DNA of 64,000 nucleotides from Rikenellaceae bacterium (GTDB lineage Bacteria > Bacteroidota > Bacteroidia > Bacteroidales > Rikenellaceae), in NCBI GenBank assembly GCA_015059735.1, contig SUZX01000005.1:113402-177401 (forward strand). The letters are read 5' to 3'. The notes beneath the pieces were generated by a model. It searched no databases. It had not been told where the DNA came from and saw nothing but the letters and a program-made list of their open reading frames with translations. Within the stretch, counting starts at the first letter, position 1. Each line of letters opens with the position of its first letter. Positions 26,139 through 34,618 of the stretch are shown piece by piece. The position numbers were made by a program, and so were the translations under genes.

Positions 26139-27311
26139 TTACTCAACAGCCAACTCGTCGAGAGATGGAAGTTTCGGGAACGTTGCGTGCGGTTCGGCTT
26201 GATACCAAAACGCCGTAGTTGCAATGTCGGAGTGCTGCGCTAAATAGACTCTGTTACGATTTAGTTTCCACCCCAAATCCTGAATTGTAATACGAATATC
26301 TTTCTTGAAACGGATAGGATCAACAATATGCCAACGATAGAGTCCGAAGCGTTGTTGCGTATTGTATTTTGTACCATCCGGTTCTATCACCTGACACAAT
26401 CCTGCATAAGGGGTACAATATTTCTCGTATCGTTTCTTGTCGGGAGTAAAGTCATAAGCACCACAGAAGTAATCCTCCAAACCTGTACCACAGATTGTGG
26501 GGAACTCTTTATCACCATCGAGATAGAATTTTATCTCGCCTTCACCCCACCAGCCATTATTGTGGAGTCCCCATGCCATATAGACACCAACAAAGTGTCC
26601 TTGTCCTTTCACGCCATCAAGAATAGTAAAGACCGAATCCTCGCAATAAGGTGTCCGACGGAATTGTGCATGGAAGTATGCTGCATCTTGGGGAACCTCG
26701 GTCAGGGTATAATCCACTTGATAATATACCGATGAGGCCTTTTCGGGATTGATATTTTCAATAGTCATCTTACAGCCCTTACGGAACGGCATCTGCCAAT
26801 AGCAGTTGAAGCCTCGTGCAGGATTCACACATACAGCCTGCGACACCACCGAAGAGTAGGTATTCCAACCTTGACAGAAGAAGTCTCCCAAAGGACACTC
26901 TACCGAAGGGGTCTTTTCATCATCCCAATAGATACGCAAAACAAGCCAACGCCACGAATTGGAACTTGTCGTCATCCAAATATGCTGAATAGCACCCGAG
27001 CCTTCAATCTGCGCCAACGTAAAAGTCTCTTTCGAGTTGACGATGATCTTAGGATTGACTTTCCAGCCTTGCCCCAACTCCTGTGCTGCATGAGAACTAT
27101 TATTTACATTGCGGACACTTGGATTGGTAGGAATCGCCATACCTCCTTTACCCTTCTCTCCTGTAAAATTTTCGGGGCTGATGGAACGGCTTTCTGCATT
27201 TGACAGGCGGTAGAGATTGCCCAGATCGGTATTCAAGCCGTTAAATGAGGGTTGCGCCATAACAAAAAGGCCAAAGCACAAGGCAATAGTGGTTGGAATC
27301 AATCTTTTCAT
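26139..27311 (-). CDS. GH172 (DUF2961) family glycoside hydrolase, exported
   Basis: This 390-residue protein has a signal peptide (MKRLIPTTIALCFGLFVMAQ) and a complete DUF2961 domain, now GH172. Characterised members act on difructose anhydrides (alpha-fructofuranosidase) and on D-arabinofuranosides. The conserved stretches are EGSGAIQHIWMTT, LRIYWDDEKTPSVECPLGDFF, FNCYWQMPFRKGCKMTIEN and the later ICGTGLEDYFCGAYDF. It probably works in the periplasm on fructan- or arabinan-derived sugars. It stands alone with its own terminator and has no SusC/SusD pair beside it, so it is not part of a standard polysaccharide utilisation locus here. Confidence 0.9.
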   Translation of the reverse strand: MKRLIPTTIALCFGLFVMAQPSFNGLNTDLGNLYRLSNAESRSISPENFTGEKGKGGMAIPTNPSVRNVNNSSHAAQELGQGWKVNPKIIVNSKETFTLAQIEGSGAIQHIWMTTSSNSWRWLVLRIYWDDEKTPSVECPLGDFFCQGWNTYSSVVSQAVCVNPARGFNCYWQMPFRKGCKMTIENINPEKASSVYYQVDYTLTEVPQDAAYFHAQFRRTPYCEDSVFTILDGVKGQGHFVGVYMAWGLHNNGWWGEGEIKFYLDGDKEFPTICGTGLEDYFCGAYDFTPDKKRYEKYCTPYAGLCQVIEPDGTKYNTQQRFGLYRWHIVDPIRFKKDIRITIQDLGWKLNRNRVYLAQHSDIATTAFWYQAEPHATFPKLPSLDELAVE

Positions 27312-27756
27312 ATATCAATCTATTAATGTGTTGTGAAAATCAGGCTGGGGATTGATGTCCCCTTGCGGTGAAGATTGGAAGTTTAACGTATGATATAAAT
27401 AGTGTATGATCGTTAAAAATTGAATCAACGTTGCTCATTAGGGGCGGTAGGTGGGACAAATGTAATCAAAAAGTAGCGATTTGCAATGCGAAAAATCGGA
27501 TTTCGGCATATGTTGAAACATCCAAAAGTTGATCTAAACCTGTCTCACAAGATCAACCCGCTCAAAAATAGGCCTATTTTCAAAAGATAGAGCGACAAAA
27601 GCCCAACCAGATAAGGAAATTAAGTATAAATGCGTATCTTTGTTCCCCGAAAAACGGCTATTTTTGACCATTAAAACCGTTGGACACAATTGTGTGCGAT
27701 TATTTTTCGCATGCTAAGCAACAGAATTAGACACTAAAACTTAAATTACAATAGAT
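27312..27756. other. Intergenic region upstream of GH172 and the oxoamine synthase
   Basis: This 445-bp divergent gap holds a TATCTTTG -7 box at 27635-27642 for the plus-strand gene, about 110 bases upstream of it. A short GGGGA-TCCCC inverted repeat lies near 27346-27361. No gene or RNA was recognised in the rest. Confidence 0.5.
27635..27642 (+). promoter_or_regulatory. -7 box of the alpha-oxoamine synthase gene
   Basis: TATCTTTG matches the -7 consensus. No clear -33 TTG is visible. Confidence 0.45.
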
Positions 27757-29028
27757 ATGGTTGATATTTTTGCCCGTCTCGAAAAGAATGCAGGCGGTCC
27801 TATCGGACAGTACATGGCTTATGCTCACGGCTACTATGCTTTCCCTAAATTGGAGGGAGACATTGGCCCACACATGCGTTTCCGAGGCAAGGAGATGCTC
27901 AATTGGAGTTTGAACAACTACCTCGGGTTGGCAAACCACCCCGAAGTTCGTAAGGCAGATGCCGAAGGTGCCGAGAAATTCGGTATGGCAGCCCCGATGG
28001 GTGCCCGTATGATGAGCGGTCAGACCGTTTATCACGAGCAACTCGAACGCGAATTGGCCGAGTTTGTCGGCAAAGAGGATGCTTTCCTGCTCAACTACGG
28101 TTATCAAGGTATGATCTCGATCATCGATTGCTTGCTAACGCCACGCGACGTGGTGGTTTACGATGCCGAGGCACACGCCTGCATCATCGACGGTCTGCGC
28201 ATGCACAAAGGCAAGCGTTTTGTGTTCGGCCACAACGACATGGAGTCGCTGCGTCTGCAACTGCAACACGCCACCGACTTGGCCGAGGAGCAAAATGGCG
28301 GTGTTTTGGTCATCACCGAGGGTGTGTTCGGTATGAAGGGTGATCTCGGAAAACTCGACGAGATTGTGGCTTTGAAGAAAGATTTCTCGTTCCGCTTGTT
28401 GGTTGACGATGCACACGGTTTTGGTACGATGGGCGAAGGCGGTCGTGGTACGGCATCGCATTTTGGCGTTATCGATGGTATCGACGTATTGTTCAATACC
28501 TTTGCCAAGTCAATGGCCGGTATCGGAGCTTTTGTTTCGGGGCCCCGTTGGTTGATCAACCTTTTCCGTTATAATATGCGTTCGCAACTCTATGCCAAGT
28601 CGCTCCCGATGCCGATGGTTATCGGTGCTCTGAAACGTATGGAGTTGATCCGCAACCACCCCGAATACCAACAGAAACTTTGGGAGATTGTTCGCGCAAT
28701 GCAAAGTAGCTTGAAAGAGAATGGATTCGACATCGGTGTCACCAACTCGCCCGTAACTCCCGTTTTCTTGAAAGGCGGAGTTCAGGAGGCTACGAACTTG
28801 GTGGTGGATCTGCGCGAAAATCATGGAATCTTCTGCTCGATGGTGATCTATCCTGTGATCCCGAAGGGCGAAATCATTCTCCGCGTAATTCCGACAGCTG
28901 CACACACCCTCGAAGATGTAAAAGTTACAATCGAGGCATTCAAAGCCGTGCGTAGCAAACTTGAAGATGGTACTTACGCTTCGTTGCCTATTCCGATGCG
29001 TGCCGATGAAGGATTCAAAGTGCGTTAA
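27757..29028 (+). CDS. Alpha-oxoamine synthase, probable serine palmitoyltransferase
   Basis: The 423-residue PLP enzyme belongs to fold type I. The family includes serine palmitoyltransferase (SPT), glycine C-acetyltransferase and aminolevulinate synthase. Landmarks are MLNWSLNNYLGLANHP (about residues 47-62), GARMMSGQTVYHEQLE, FLLNYGYQGMISIID, VDDAHGFGTMGEGGRG (the aspartate that holds the pyridine ring) and NTFAKSMAGIGAFVSG, whose Lys is the PLP anchor. Bacteroidales use SPT for their membrane sphingolipids, joining serine to a fatty acyl thioester, and this N-terminal extension and length suit that branch. Another acyl specificity is possible. It is monocistronic with a strong terminator. 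Confidence 0.75.
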   Translation: MVDIFARLEKNAGGPIGQYMAYAHGYYAFPKLEGDIGPHMRFRGKEMLNWSLNNYLGLANHPEVRKADAEGAEKFGMAAPMGARMMSGQTVYHEQLERELAEFVGKEDAFLLNYGYQGMISIIDCLLTPRDVVVYDAEAHACIIDGLRMHKGKRFVFGHNDMESLRLQLQHATDLAEEQNGGVLVITEGVFGMKGDLGKLDEIVALKKDFSFRLLVDDAHGFGTMGEGGRGTASHFGVIDGIDVLFNTFAKSMAGIGAFVSGPRWLINLFRYNMRSQLYAKSLPMPMVIGALKRMELIRNHPEYQQKLWEIVRAMQSSLKENGFDIGVTNSPVTPVFLKGGVQEATNLVVDLRENHGIFCSMVIYPVIPKGEIILRVIPTAAHTLEDVKVTIEAFKAVRSKLEDGTYASLPIPMRADEGFKVR

Positions 29029-29054
29029 TTCGGCTCAAACTATCAATAACATGT

Positions 29055-29087
29055 GGGGTTCCGAGAATTCGGAACCCTATTTTTTTT
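29055..29087 (+). terminator. Rho-independent terminator of the oxoamine synthase gene
   Basis: A 9-10-bp stem (GGGTTCCGA paired with TCGGAACCC) with a 4-base loop is followed by a long T-run. Confidence 0.88.
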
Positions 29088-29158
29088 GGGGGGGGAGGGG
29101 ATTTTACGGTTATTGACGTTGAAAATTTATGTTGCATAAATATTTTCCTTCAAAAATT

Positions 29159-29188
29159 TTGTATTAACAAATTTTTGCCTTACATTTG
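29159..29188 (+). promoter_or_regulatory. Promoter of tRNA-Gly
   Basis: TTG (29159-29161), a 19-bp spacer and TACATTTG (29181-29188) make an exact consensus promoter 65 bases upstream of the tRNA. Confidence 0.8.
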
Positions 29189-29253
29189 CAATCCCAAAAC
29201 GAAGTTAATGCTCGTTGTCGGGCGATGATCGCAATATCATCGAACCCAAATAC

Positions 29254-29326
29254 GCGGAAATAGCTCAGTTGGTAGAGCACAACCTTGCCAAGGTTGGGGT
29301 CGCGAGTTCGAGTCTCGTTTTCCGCT
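29254..29326 (+). tRNA. tRNA-Gly (anticodon GCC)
   Basis: A 73-base cloverleaf with acceptor GCGGAAA/TTTCCGC, anticodon stem CAACC/GGTTG and loop TTGCCAA (anticodon GCC). The discriminator is U and no CCA is encoded. A terminator follows directly. Confidence 0.96.
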
Positions 29327-29335
29327 CAACGCACG

Positions 29336-29364
29336 AAGGATAGCAAAAAGCTATCCTTTTTTTG
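29336..29364 (+). terminator. Terminator after tRNA-Gly
   Basis: A 9-bp stem (AAGGATAGC with GCTATCCTT) around AAAAA is followed by seven T. Confidence 0.85.
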
Positions 29365-29383
29365 TGCGTTTCGCGGAAGAGTC

Positions 29384-29665
29384 CGCGACCATATAGACAA
29401 TTCCTCCAAACCTCCCTTTGATAAGGGAGGCTTCGCTTGGAGCAGAAAACGAGATTCGCCACGAGCGACCCCAAGATGCCCCCTGTCAGGGGGTTAGGGG
29501 GTGTAAATATAGTTCGCGAAAAATGCCCGCGACTATATAGACAATCCCACCAAACCTCCCTTTGATAAGGGAGGCTTCGCTTGGAGCGGGAAACGAGATT
29601 CGCTATGAGCGATCCCAAATCACCCCTTTCAGGGGTTGGGTGTATAAATATAGTCCGCGAAATTT
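29384..29665. repeat. Two-copy 144-bp imperfect tandem repeat
   Basis: Copy 1 (29384-29527) and copy 2 (29528-about 29665) share a common order. Each has CGCGACnATATAGACAAT, then an inverted repeat CCTCCCTTTGATAAGGGAGG, CTTCGCTTGGAGC, ACGAGATTCGC, a second C/G-rich inverted repeat (CCCCCTGTCAGGGGG in copy 1, CCCCTTTCAGGGG in copy 2), and TAAATATAGT. Copy 2 is a few bases shorter. No protein-coding signal is credible here. The unit looks like an intergenic repeat element with two hairpins. Confidence 0.75.
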
Positions 29666-29988
29666 CCCATGCAAAGCGTGGACTCGGGTATTGTTTTTTA
29701 TCTCTCTGAAAGTCAGTGGCTTTTTGTGCTTGAAAATGATGGCACAGATAGCTTGAACTGATGACGCCTATTCTCTCTCTTGAATTTCCCCAATTTCTAT
29801 ATAAGGATAAAAGCGAAAACACTTTCATCAAATATGTAGTATCGAGGAAGCAAAGTCCCACAACACTACAAAGTTTGTAAAATTTTCGCAAACAACAACA
29901 CTCTTTTGGGGTCTTGTTTGGGTATGATACAAAAAATCGTCTCCGTTGTTAGCGAAAGACGAAATTTTATTTTACTATCAAAATAACT
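29666..29988. other. Gene-free tract between the tandem repeat and recX
   Basis: Nothing recognisable was found, apart from a weak CGTCT/AGACG hairpin at about 29938-29965, which on the minus strand is followed by a T-run and may terminate recX. Confidence 0.4.
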
Positions 29989-30546
29989 TTATCCGAAAAA
30001 CTCTTCTTCGGTTGTGGTGGCAAGGTCCGATGAAGCGATGATCTGGGAAACGCTTTCTAAGACTGTTTCGTAGTTGTAACCTAATGCAATGCCGTAGCGG
30101 ATCAACTTTGTGCGCAGCTCATAAGAAGAGTTGCTGCGTGTTGTGCGAGCCTTTCGGCGTAATTGTTCAGTCAGACGAGTTGCCATGTCGCGACATTCGA
30201 TCTCGGATAATGCTGCATCAATCAGTTCGCGAGCAATGCCTTTGCGTTGTAGTGCTGCGCGAATCTTGTATTCGCCCCATCCGCTCAATCGTAATTTTTC
30301 GCGAACAAAGGCTTCTGCATAGCGACTATCATCAATAAATCGGTCGTGGACCAATTGTGCCAAAATCCGTTGGGCGTCGGGGGTAGAGAGCCCCCAGCCG
30401 TGCATCAACCGATGCGCATCACTTTCGCACTTTTCGGCTCGGGCACATAACCGCATTAATGTTGCCAAAGCTTGCTCAGGTGTTTTACTCTTCGGTTTTC
30501 GAGCCGATGAGTTGTGCTTGGGGTATTTTATCTCAGGTGGCAACAT
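29989..30546 (-). CDS. recX: Regulatory protein RecX
   Basis: The 185-residue protein has the RecX three-repeat helical layout, with ALATLMRLCARAEKCESDAHRLM followed by the LVHDRFIDDSRYAEAFVREKL core motif and GEYKIRAALQRKGI. RecX limits RecA filament growth. It is the last gene of the lptB-aroA-aroC-prmC-recX run and overlaps prmC by 19 bases (30528-30546), so its start is set inside the prmC 3' end. The first 25 residues are basic and not conserved, so a later start is possible. No recA lies nearby. Confidence 0.92.
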   Translation of the reverse strand: MLPPEIKYPKHNSSARKPKSKTPEQALATLMRLCARAEKCESDAHRLMHGWGLSTPDAQRILAQLVHDRFIDDSRYAEAFVREKLRLSGWGEYKIRAALQRKGIARELIDAALSEIECRDMATRLTEQLRRKARTTRSNSSYELRTKLIRYGIALGYNYETVLESVSQIIASSDLATTTEEEFFG

Positions 30547-31373
30547 AACATACGCGGTTTTCCGAATAGGTCTTCGCGGACTTTAATATCGGTATAACCC
30601 TCCTCGGTGAGCATACGACACATGGTGTCGGCAAAAAGATGGTAAATCTCAAAATAGAGGCGCCCTTTCGGGTGCAGAATTTGTCGGCCGTGGCGGGCTA
30701 TAGCCCGATAGAATATAAGCGGGTCGTTGTCTGGAACAAAGAGTGCTTCGTGTGGCTCATGGTCGCGGACATTGATGTGCATGGTAGACAAGTCGCTCTG
30801 TGGTACATAGGGCGGATTGGATATCAATGCATCGAACCGTTCTGAAAAGAGGACAGACAAGTCACCGAGCATGTCGGCATGGCAAATCGTGACATGTGCT
30901 CCCAACGTTCGACAATTCTCGGCTGAAACGGCAAGGGCAGTCTCGGATATGTCGGTGGCAAAGACTTTGGCATCGGGAAGCTCCAATGCTAAGGAGGCTG
31001 CAATACATCCGCTACCGGTGCCTATATCGAGTAGGGTAGCCTGTTTCCCCTGCATTTCGCGGATAACCCATGCCACCAACTCTTCGGTTTCGGGACGAGG
31101 AATCAATACGCCTTCGCGCACGGCAAAGCGGCGACCGTAGAACTCGGTATTACCTATAATATATTGTACCGGCTGTCCTGCGGCAAGTTGTTTGATGACC
31201 TCTGGCAGATTGGCAATAAACAATTCGGCGTTCGGATCGGTTAAAAATGCCGATGGCGGAAGTTGGGATAGTTCCGATGCGACAATAAGAGCAATACTGC
31301 GCGCCTCTCGTTGGCCATAGAGTGCTATAAGCGGTGCGGCAATCTGTCGGAGTATCTCTGTTCGTGAAGTCAT
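30528..31373 (-). CDS. prmC: Release factor glutamine methyltransferase PrmC
   Basis: This 281-residue protein methylates the GGQ glutamine of peptide release factors RF1 and RF2 using SAM. The N-terminal helical domain (residues 1-85) is followed by a class I methyltransferase fold with LLDIGTGSGCIAASLAL (SAM motif I, about residue 117) and the diagnostic NPPY catalytic motif in DALISNPPYVPQSD. Its start overlaps the aroC stop by one base, and its end overlaps recX by 19 bases. Confidence 0.96.
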   Translation of the reverse strand: MTSRTEILRQIAAPLIALYGQREARSIALIVASELSQLPPSAFLTDPNAELFIANLPEVIKQLAAGQPVQYIIGNTEFYGRRFAVREGVLIPRPETEELVAWVIREMQGKQATLLDIGTGSGCIAASLALELPDAKVFATDISETALAVSAENCRTLGAHVTICHADMLGDLSVLFSERFDALISNPPYVPQSDLSTMHINVRDHEPHEALFVPDNDPLIFYRAIARHGRQILHPKGRLYFEIYHLFADTMCRMLTEEGYTDIKVREDLFGKPRMLCCHLR

Positions 31374-32344
31374 CAGCAGCGAAGGTCGGCTAATGCAATG
31401 GCTACGACCGCCTCGACAACAACAGCTCCCCGCAAAGCGATGCAGGCATCGTGGCGACCGCGAATGGTTAATGGCTCGATACGACCAGAGCTAAAATTGA
31501 AAGTCTCTTGCGGTTGGGCAATGCTGGCTGTGGGTTTGAAAGCTACACGAACAATCAGCTCGTTTCCGTTGGTAATGCCTCCATCAATACCTCCGGCATG
31601 ATTGGTAGCCGTAGTGCCTTGTGCATCAATGATGCGGTCGTTATTTTCTGATCCGCGATGTCGTGCGGCATTAAATCCGGCTCCAAACTCAACTCCTTTA
31701 ACTCCGGGTACGGCAAATAACAGGTGAGCAACCAAACTCTCGACCGAATCGAAAAACGGGTCGCCCCAACCTGCCGGAATACCTTTTATGCGGCACTCGA
31801 CAATGCCTCCTACCGAGTCGTGCGATGAGGTAGCTTCGCGTAAGATGTCGTCAAATCGGTCGGGATCGGTACAACCTCCGATCTCTGTCAAACGAGTGGT
31901 AAAGGAGACTGTTGCAGGAAGAATCTTCTTGGCAACGACGCCAGCTGCAACAAGACCCGCTGTCAGTCGTCCCGAAAAGTGCCCGCCGCCTCGCGGATCG
32001 TTATAGCCTGCAAAACGTACCATTGCCGTGCGGTCGGCATGCGAGGGCCGACAGTGTGCCGGATCGGGATAATCTTGTGATCGCGTATTGTTGTTCTCGA
32101 ATGCTATAGCCAATGGTGCGCCGGTGGTGTGACCTTGATAGATCCCCGAAAGGAGTTGGGGCATGTCTGCTTCACGGCGTGGAGTTGTACCCAATCCTCC
32201 GCTACGCCGACGAGCGAGATCCTCTTCGAAATCGGAGATAGCGAGTGGAATGCCTGCCGGAACGCCGTCGAGAAGGATTCCTATCTGTGGTCCATGAGAT
32301 TCTCCCCAAATGGAGAGCCGGAATTTGTTGCCAAATTGATTCAT
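31373..32344 (-). CDS. aroC: Chorismate synthase
   Basis: The 323-residue enzyme converts EPSP to chorismate with reduced FMN, the last common step to aromatic amino acids. It opens FGNKFRLSIWGESHGPQIG (signature 1, with His16). ARRRSGGLGTTPRREAD, the GYNDPRGGGHFSGRLTAG segment and GAGFNAARHRGSENND follow, then GIDGGITNGNELIVRVAFKPTAS. It is shorter than the usual 350-360 residues, and the missing part is the C-terminal tail after AIALADLRC. The core is complete. It overlaps aroA by 4 bases (ATGA-type) and prmC by 1, so it is tightly coupled. Confidence 0.95.
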   Translation of the reverse strand: MNQFGNKFRLSIWGESHGPQIGILLDGVPAGIPLAISDFEEDLARRRSGGLGTTPRREADMPQLLSGIYQGHTTGAPLAIAFENNNTRSQDYPDPAHCRPSHADRTAMVRFAGYNDPRGGGHFSGRLTAGLVAAGVVAKKILPATVSFTTRLTEIGGCTDPDRFDDILREATSSHDSVGGIVECRIKGIPAGWGDPFFDSVESLVAHLLFAVPGVKGVEFGAGFNAARHRGSENNDRIIDAQGTTATNHAGGIDGGITNGNELIVRVAFKPTASIAQPQETFNFSSGRIEPLTIRGRHDACIALRGAVVVEAVVAIALADLRC

Positions 32345-33597
32345 AATGTGTTGTCGATTTTTACTTTTTGCAGGTCTTCGAAGAAATTTGGGTAGCTTTT
32401 AGCTACACTTTCGGCTCCTTCGATTGTAACAGGACCATCTGCTCGTAGAGCGGCAACGGCCGTAGCCATCGCCATGCGATGATCACCATGACTCTTTACA
32501 TGGGCACCGTGAATTGCTCCGCCGCGAATGCGCATGGTGTCGGGCTCCGAGAGATCGACATCGATGCCCATGCATCCGAATTCTTCTTGAATTGCCGATG
32601 CTCGATCGCACTCTTTGTGGGTAAGACGCGAAGTGCCCCGAATAACACTGTCTCCTTCTGCAGCTGAGGCCAATACGGCCAAAGCAGGGAAGAGATCAGG
32701 GCACTCGGTGGCATCGAATTCGAAAGCGGAGAGTGGGCGTGATACAACGGTTACCGAATCTGCATCGTTCATGACGGCAGCACCTGCGCGGACAAGTGCT
32801 GTGCAGATGGCAGTGTCGGCTTGTTTGGAGAGCATGTGAACATTATGTACCGTGATCTCACCGGCGGTGGCACCCATGACGAGCAACATAGCCGCAGCAC
32901 TCCAATCGCCTTCGATATCGAATGTGGTTGGGGTGTAGTGTTGACCTCCGGCAATATAAAACTCTTCGTAGCCTCGGCGACAGATCTCAACCCCGAAATG
33001 TTCTGCCGTGTCGATGGTCATATCTAAATAAGGAGTGGAAACCGCTCCGCGAATATATAATGTGGTGTCGGTTTCGGCCAATGGTGCAGCCAACAGTAAT
33101 CCGGTGATGAATTGCGAAGATACCGATCCGTCGATTGTTGCTTCTCCGCCTCGCAAAGGCCCACAGATGTCGAGAGGTAATAATCCTCCGTTGTCGCGGA
33201 CATCGACTCCTAATTGTCGTAGCGCGTCGGTCATGATCGACATGGGACGGCGGAGCAACGAACCGCTGCCTTGAATTCGGATTGGTCGATCGTGTAGAGC
33301 GGCAATTGGCGAGAACATGCGCGATGAAAGTCCCGATTCTCCGACGTACAATATGTTGTCAATAGGGTGTAAGCCACCCTCAATGAGCAACTGATCTTCG
33401 CCTTTTTGAGTGATGTGGGCACCGAGTGTTTCAATGCAACGCAGTGCTGCTCGGGTATCATCGCAGAACTCGATGTTTCGTAATTCCGAAATGCCTTTGG
33501 TGAGTAACGATACCGCTAAGGCTCGCTGTGCGTAGCTTTTGGAACAAGGAGGCGTCAGCGCCCCTCGAATGCTACCCGACGTAATGATTTTTTCCAT
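32341..33597 (-). CDS. aroA: 3-phosphoshikimate 1-carboxyvinyltransferase (EPSP synthase)
   Basis: The 418-residue enzyme transfers the enolpyruvyl group of PEP to shikimate-3-phosphate. The N-terminal SIRGALTPPCSKSYAQRAL holds the conserved PxSKSxxxRA substrate loop. Position 95 onward reads GESGLSSRMFSPIAAL in place of the classic GNAGTAxRxL, as in other divergent class members. The SSQFITGLLLAAP segment and the C-terminal KSHGDHRMAMATAVAAL motif, with its catalytic DHR, are intact. It lies between lptB (71 bases upstream) and aroC (4-base overlap). Confidence 0.95.
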   Translation of the reverse strand: MEKIITSGSIRGALTPPCSKSYAQRALAVSLLTKGISELRNIEFCDDTRAALRCIETLGAHITQKGEDQLLIEGGLHPIDNILYVGESGLSSRMFSPIAALHDRPIRIQGSGSLLRRPMSIMTDALRQLGVDVRDNGGLLPLDICGPLRGGEATIDGSVSSQFITGLLLAAPLAETDTTLYIRGAVSTPYLDMTIDTAEHFGVEICRRGYEEFYIAGGQHYTPTTFDIEGDWSAAAMLLVMGATAGEITVHNVHMLSKQADTAICTALVRAGAAVMNDADSVTVVSRPLSAFEFDATECPDLFPALAVLASAAEGDSVIRGTSRLTHKECDRASAIQEEFGCMGIDVDLSEPDTMRIRGGAIHGAHVKSHGDHRMAMATAVAALRADGPVTIEGAESVAKSYPNFFEDLQKVKIDNTL

Positions 33598-33668
33598 ATA
33601 TTGGAGTATGCCTGAATATAGACGATACGCGTGTTAGAAAATTGGCTGGTTGAGGAAATAATGAATGG

Positions 33669-34454
33669 TTATTCGTTGTTATTTTTCTTTAACATCTCTT
33701 GTGTGAGGTGGTGGCTTCGTTTCAATTCGAAATTTTGACCGAGATATACTTTACGAACCATCGGATCGGCGGCCAACTCCTCGGCAGAACCGGTTTTCAA
33801 GATTTTACCCTCATAGAGCAGATAGGTACGGTCGGTGATTGCCAATGTTTCGTCAACATTGTGGTCGGTGATGATCACGCCGATATTTTTGTGTTTGAGC
33901 GTGGCAACGATCGATTGAATATCCTCGACTGCAATGGGATCGACACCAGCAAATGGCTCGTCGAGTAAAATGAAAGCAGGATTGATGGCTACCGCTCGGG
34001 CGATCTCCGTGCGGCGACGCTCGCCACCGGAGAGTTGGATGCCGAGGCTCTTGCGTACTTTTTGCAGACGAAACTCTTCGATCAATGCTTCGACACGTTC
34101 TGCTTGATACTCTTTTGAGTAGGAGGTCATTTCGAGTACCGAGCGAATATTCTCTTCGACCGATAAACGGCGGAATACCGAAGCCTCTTGTGCCAAATAG
34201 CCGACTCCCATTTGGGCACGACGGTAAACCGGAAGGCCTGTCAATTCGGAGACCTGCCCCTCGTCGTTCTCTAAGAATATCTGCCCCTCGTTGGGCTTGA
34301 TAAGACCGACAATCATATAAAAGGTAGTGGTCTTACCGGCGCCGTTGGGGCCGAGCAAACCGACGATTTCTCCTTGTTTGACATCAATCGAAACATGATT
34401 GACAACGGTGCGCGATTTGTATTTTTTGACGAGTTCGCTGGTATATAGCCGCAT
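33669..34454 (-). CDS. lptB: LPS export ABC transporter ATP-binding protein LptB
   Basis: This 261-residue ATPase drives extraction of lipopolysaccharide from the inner membrane with LptF/LptG. Walker A is GPNGAGKTTTFYMIVGLI (about 34-51), the Q-loop region is GYLAQEASVFRRLSVEEN, the signature LSGGERRRTEIARA and Walker B FILLDEPFAGVDP. All match LptB rather than generic ABC ATPases. The short tail after YLGQNFEL is typical of Bacteroidota. It heads the minus-strand run into the shikimate genes. The LptF, LptG, LptA and LptC genes are not in the window. The -7 box TAACTTTG is at 34551-34544. Confidence 0.95.
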   Translation of the reverse strand: MRLYTSELVKKYKSRTVVNHVSIDVKQGEIVGLLGPNGAGKTTTFYMIVGLIKPNEGQIFLENDEGQVSELTGLPVYRRAQMGVGYLAQEASVFRRLSVEENIRSVLEMTSYSKEYQAERVEALIEEFRLQKVRKSLGIQLSGGERRRTEIARAVAINPAFILLDEPFAGVDPIAVEDIQSIVATLKHKNIGVIITDHNVDETLAITDRTYLLYEGKILKTGSAEELAADPMVRKVYLGQNFELKRSHHLTQEMLKKNNNE

Positions 34455-34543
34455 GTTGTTATTTGGTTGTAATTACTTATTTTAACATATGGTATCCGGC
34501 CGCGTTGGCTGGTAGATCGCAATATTTTGCGGATAATTTTCCA

Positions 34544-34551
34544 CAAAGTTA
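34544..34551 (-). promoter_or_regulatory. -7 box of the lptB operon
   Basis: TAACTTTG on the minus strand, about 90 bases upstream of lptB, matches the -7 consensus. No TTG is at the expected spacing. Confidence 0.4.
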
Positions 34552-34618
34552 TGTTTTTTTCCGAAAAGTTTTTTATCTTTACGTTGAATTTTGTGAATTA
34601 TAGAGAGGAACCGACGAA

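Noticed and set aside
29384..29665. CRISPR array
   Set aside because: Two 144-bp units without regular spacers and no cas genes do not make an array.
29265..29891. Minus-strand reading frame of 208 codons over tRNA-Gly and the tandem repeat
   Set aside because: It is antisense to the tRNA and made of the repeat units, with the well-known spurious KTRLELATPTLARLCSTN ending that comes from tRNA antisense. No family signal.
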